Below are positions 15,044 to 16,328 of a DNA stretch of 16,328 nucleotides, one piece after another; the stretch's first letter is position 1; each line of letters opens with the position of its first letter. A program made the translations under genes and the position numbers. The DNA comes from an uncultured Lachnospiraceae bacterium. Its GTDB lineage: Bacteria > Bacillota > Clostridia > Lachnospirales > Lachnospiraceae. Location of the stretch: NCBI GenBank assembly GCA_910583615.1, contig CAJTXP010000067.1, forward strand, positions 1 through 16,328. The letters run 5' to 3'. Under the pieces are notes generated by a model. The model saw nothing but the letters and a program-made list of their open reading frames with translations, did no database searches and was not told the origin of the DNA.

Positions 15044-15072
15044 TTGCAGATAAAGAGAGAACTGTATATAAT
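15044..15072 (+). promoter_or_regulatory. sigma-A promoter before the frameshifted gene and DUF1189
   Basis: TTGCAG (15044-15049), exactly 17 bases, then TATAAT (15067-15072). The start would be near 15080, about 40 bases before the ATG at 15119. It makes the next two genes a separate unit from the MATE gene. Confidence 0.7.
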
Positions 15073-15118
15073 ATCTCATATAAATCTGCAGAAGAAAGAA
15101 AAAGTATGGAGGTCTGAT

Positions 15119-15417
15119 ATGAATACGGACATCAATCCGGATACTCTGTGGGAACAGATCACGGTCCGGCAGGGGGAGATTTTCTATACAAAAAAAGGAC
15201 TGCCTTTTACTTATTTATAAAGGGCGGAGAGCTGTTTGCGAGCCGCAGAGAGCGTTCCATTACAAGAAGTACATTTGAAAAAGCTTTTCTTAAGATACAG
15301 AAAGATCCGCAGGAAGTATCAGGTCCCAAAAAGCTGAATGTATATGGAGCGCCGTATGTGTGGGCGATACTGTCAGCGATTCTTCTGACAGGGACAGATA
15401 AGGAGGAGTCACAGTGA
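15119..15417 (+). pseudogene. small conserved Lachnospiraceae-type protein, frameshifted
   Basis: With GGAGG six bases upstream, the ATG at 15119 begins a 33-codon frame (W-E-Q-I-T-V-R-Q-G-E-I-F-Y-T-K-K-G-L-P-F-T-Y-L) that stops at 15218-15220. The protein continues in the -1 frame (F-I-K-G-G-E-L-F-A-S-R-R-E-R-S-I-T-R-S-T-F) to 15417, ending with G-P-K-K-L-N-V-Y-G-A-P-Y-V-W-A-I. From memory, intact relatives read K-G-L-x-F-T-Y-x-I-K-G-G-E-x-F-V-S-R, so one base appears lost in the T-run at 15214-15216. The function of the family is unknown. The TGA overlaps the GTG of the next gene (GTGA), so the second half seems coupled to DUF1189 translation. Confidence 0.65.
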
Positions 15418-16229
15418 ATATATTTGTAGAACTGGTGCATTCGGTTTATGATTTCAAAAGCTATCCGGGGTATCTGAAAAATAAAGGCGGAAAGGTCTTC
15501 CTGTATGGACTTTTACTCAGCACTCTGTTTTTTCTGGTTTCTGTGCTGCTGCCGGCGATCACGGCAATTGCAGGTTTTGGCGGCTTTATAAATATGGCCA
15601 GAGAGGCGATTCCGGATTTTGAACTGGAGGACGGAAGGCTGTGGGTGGAAGAACCGGTGGAGATTCAGCAGTATGATTCCTATCAGGGAGGAATCTGTTT
15701 CCGGGTTGATACAGAGAATCCCATCACGGAAGAGATTACAGATGTGGACCTGCTTGCTTTTGATCAGGTGCTTGTACTGGATGCAGAGCACGGGATCGTA
15801 AAGGCGGAAGGCGGTTCTGTGATCCGTTTTTCCTATAAAGACTTTGACATTGGCAACTGGGACCGGGAATCCTTCCTGAAAGAAATGGTGCCGGTCATTC
15901 CGGTGATCCTGTGGGCGGGCCTGATCATCCTTGTGTGCGCCGGTCTCTTCGGTTTTTTTGCCGGTGCTTTTGTAACGGCGGTCATAGGAAGCATTCAGTC
16001 GGCCGTCATGGGCTGCCGGCTGAAATTCGGGGATCTGTATAAGCTTGCCATCTATGCCCGTACTCCGGCCATGGTGTTCAAAACCGTCTATTCCTGGATC
16101 CCGCTGTTCATACCATATTTTTATATTATTAATTTTGGTATCTCGGCGTTTTATATGTGGAAGGCAATGCAGCATATAAGGGAGGAATATCAGAAGCCGA
16201 CGCAGTCATACTGGACGGGGGAACCATAA
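15414..16229 (+). CDS. DUF1189-like membrane protein
   Basis: A 271-residue membrane protein starting at GTG 15414 with AAGGAGGAG five bases upstream; its start overlaps the stop of the preceding gene. The N-terminal F-V-E-L-V-H-S-V-Y-D-F-K-S-Y motif and a helix at about 27-55 are followed by an extracytoplasmic domain of about 100 residues. Three or so further helices (about 160-200 and 225-255) end in a short soluble tail. This layout matches the DUF1189 family as I recall it; its function is unknown. It shares a promoter with the frameshifted gene. Confidence 0.65.
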   Translation: MNIFVELVHSVYDFKSYPGYLKNKGGKVFLYGLLLSTLFFLVSVLLPAITAIAGFGGFINMAREAIPDFELEDGRLWVEEPVEIQQYDSYQGGICFRVDTENPITEEITDVDLLAFDQVLVLDAEHGIVKAEGGSVIRFSYKDFDIGNWDRESFLKEMVPVIPVILWAGLIILVCAGLFGFFAGAFVTAVIGSIQSAVMGCRLKFGDLYKLAIYARTPAMVFKTVYSWIPLFIPYFYIINFGISAFYMWKAMQHIREEYQKPTQSYWTGEP

Positions 16230-16237
16230 GCGATGTT

Positions 16238-16328
16238 CGGCTTCCCGTTACTTTTCACGGGGTGGGGCCTGGACCTCTGTGCTCTGCGCTCGTATGGAGT
16301 GTATCGGACACCGAAGCCGTTTTGTCCG
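16238..16328 (+). other. structured non-coding segment at the right edge
   Basis: CGGCTTC (16238-16244) is complementary to GAAGCCG (16313-16319), which is followed by TTTT. A second pair, CGGACA (16305-16310) and TGTCCG (16323-16328), surrounds the second arm. Both pairings could form a terminator-like or pseudoknotted fold after the DUF1189 gene. The window ends inside it, so its extent is unknown and no gene is visible. Confidence 0.3.

Noticed and set aside
15190..15196. Programmed -1 frameshifting at the A-run as the main explanation for the split gene
   Set aside because: Residues after the A-run still match the family in frame 0, so the break lies nearer 15214; a one-base loss is simpler.

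Overview
The window looks like the chromosome of a gut-type Clostridia/Lachnospiraceae bacterium. The evidence is moderate GC, AGGAGG-type ribosome sites, a Clostridia-style cysteine-rich IS30 transposase, clostridial FeoA/FeoB, a VanG-type ligase, and several small Firmicutes families (DUF1189, DUF2200, DUF5655). This assignment comes from recognising protein families by eye; no database search was run. No tRNA, rRNA or CRISPR array was seen.

Layout: (1) 1-330 holds a possible leftward gene start running off the edge, with a good sigma-A-like promoter and a palindrome upstream. (2) About 340-2004 is an IS30-family insertion sequence with one leftward transposase and unusual repeated ends. 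(3) 2227-3446 holds a DUF5655 protein, an internally deleted DUF2200 remnant and a zinc-ribbon protein, followed by a hairpin. (4) 3662-8313 is the most interesting block. A leftward blaI-blaR1 pair (beta-lactam sensor and repressor) is divergent from a rightward VanG-like D-Ala-D-Ser ligase gene and a VanT-like serine/alanine racemase gene; a thioredoxin-reductase-like gene follows. The shared intergenic region has a consensus blaI promoter with a BlaI-type dyad just downstream of its -10. On the van side it has a 7-bp direct repeat with 11-bp period of the kind bound by OmpR/PhoB-type response regulators. (5) 9300-11693 is a leftward feoA-feoB ferrous iron uptake operon. (6) 11788-12892 is a scar: an IclR regulator (leftward) and a GH32 sucrose/fructan hydrolase (rightward) have both lost their 5' parts and meet at about 12,400. 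This is what one deletion across a divergent regulator/enzyme pair would leave. (7) 12940-16229 holds a two-TM protein of unknown function, a MATE efflux pump, a small frameshifted gene and a DUF1189 membrane protein. A terminator-like repeat occurs on both sides of the two-TM gene.

How it fits together: blaI/blaR1, the ligase and the racemase form a compact cell-wall-antibiotic locus. The racemase would supply D-Ser (or D-Ala), and the ligase would make D-Ala-D-Ser for altered peptidoglycan precursors. No vanXY dipeptidase, vanRS pair or beta-lactamase gene lies in the window, so whether this gives glycopeptide resistance is open. The rest is accessory or housekeeping, with several decayed genes (DUF2200, iclR, GH32, the 15119 gene) that suggest active genome reduction around mobile DNA.
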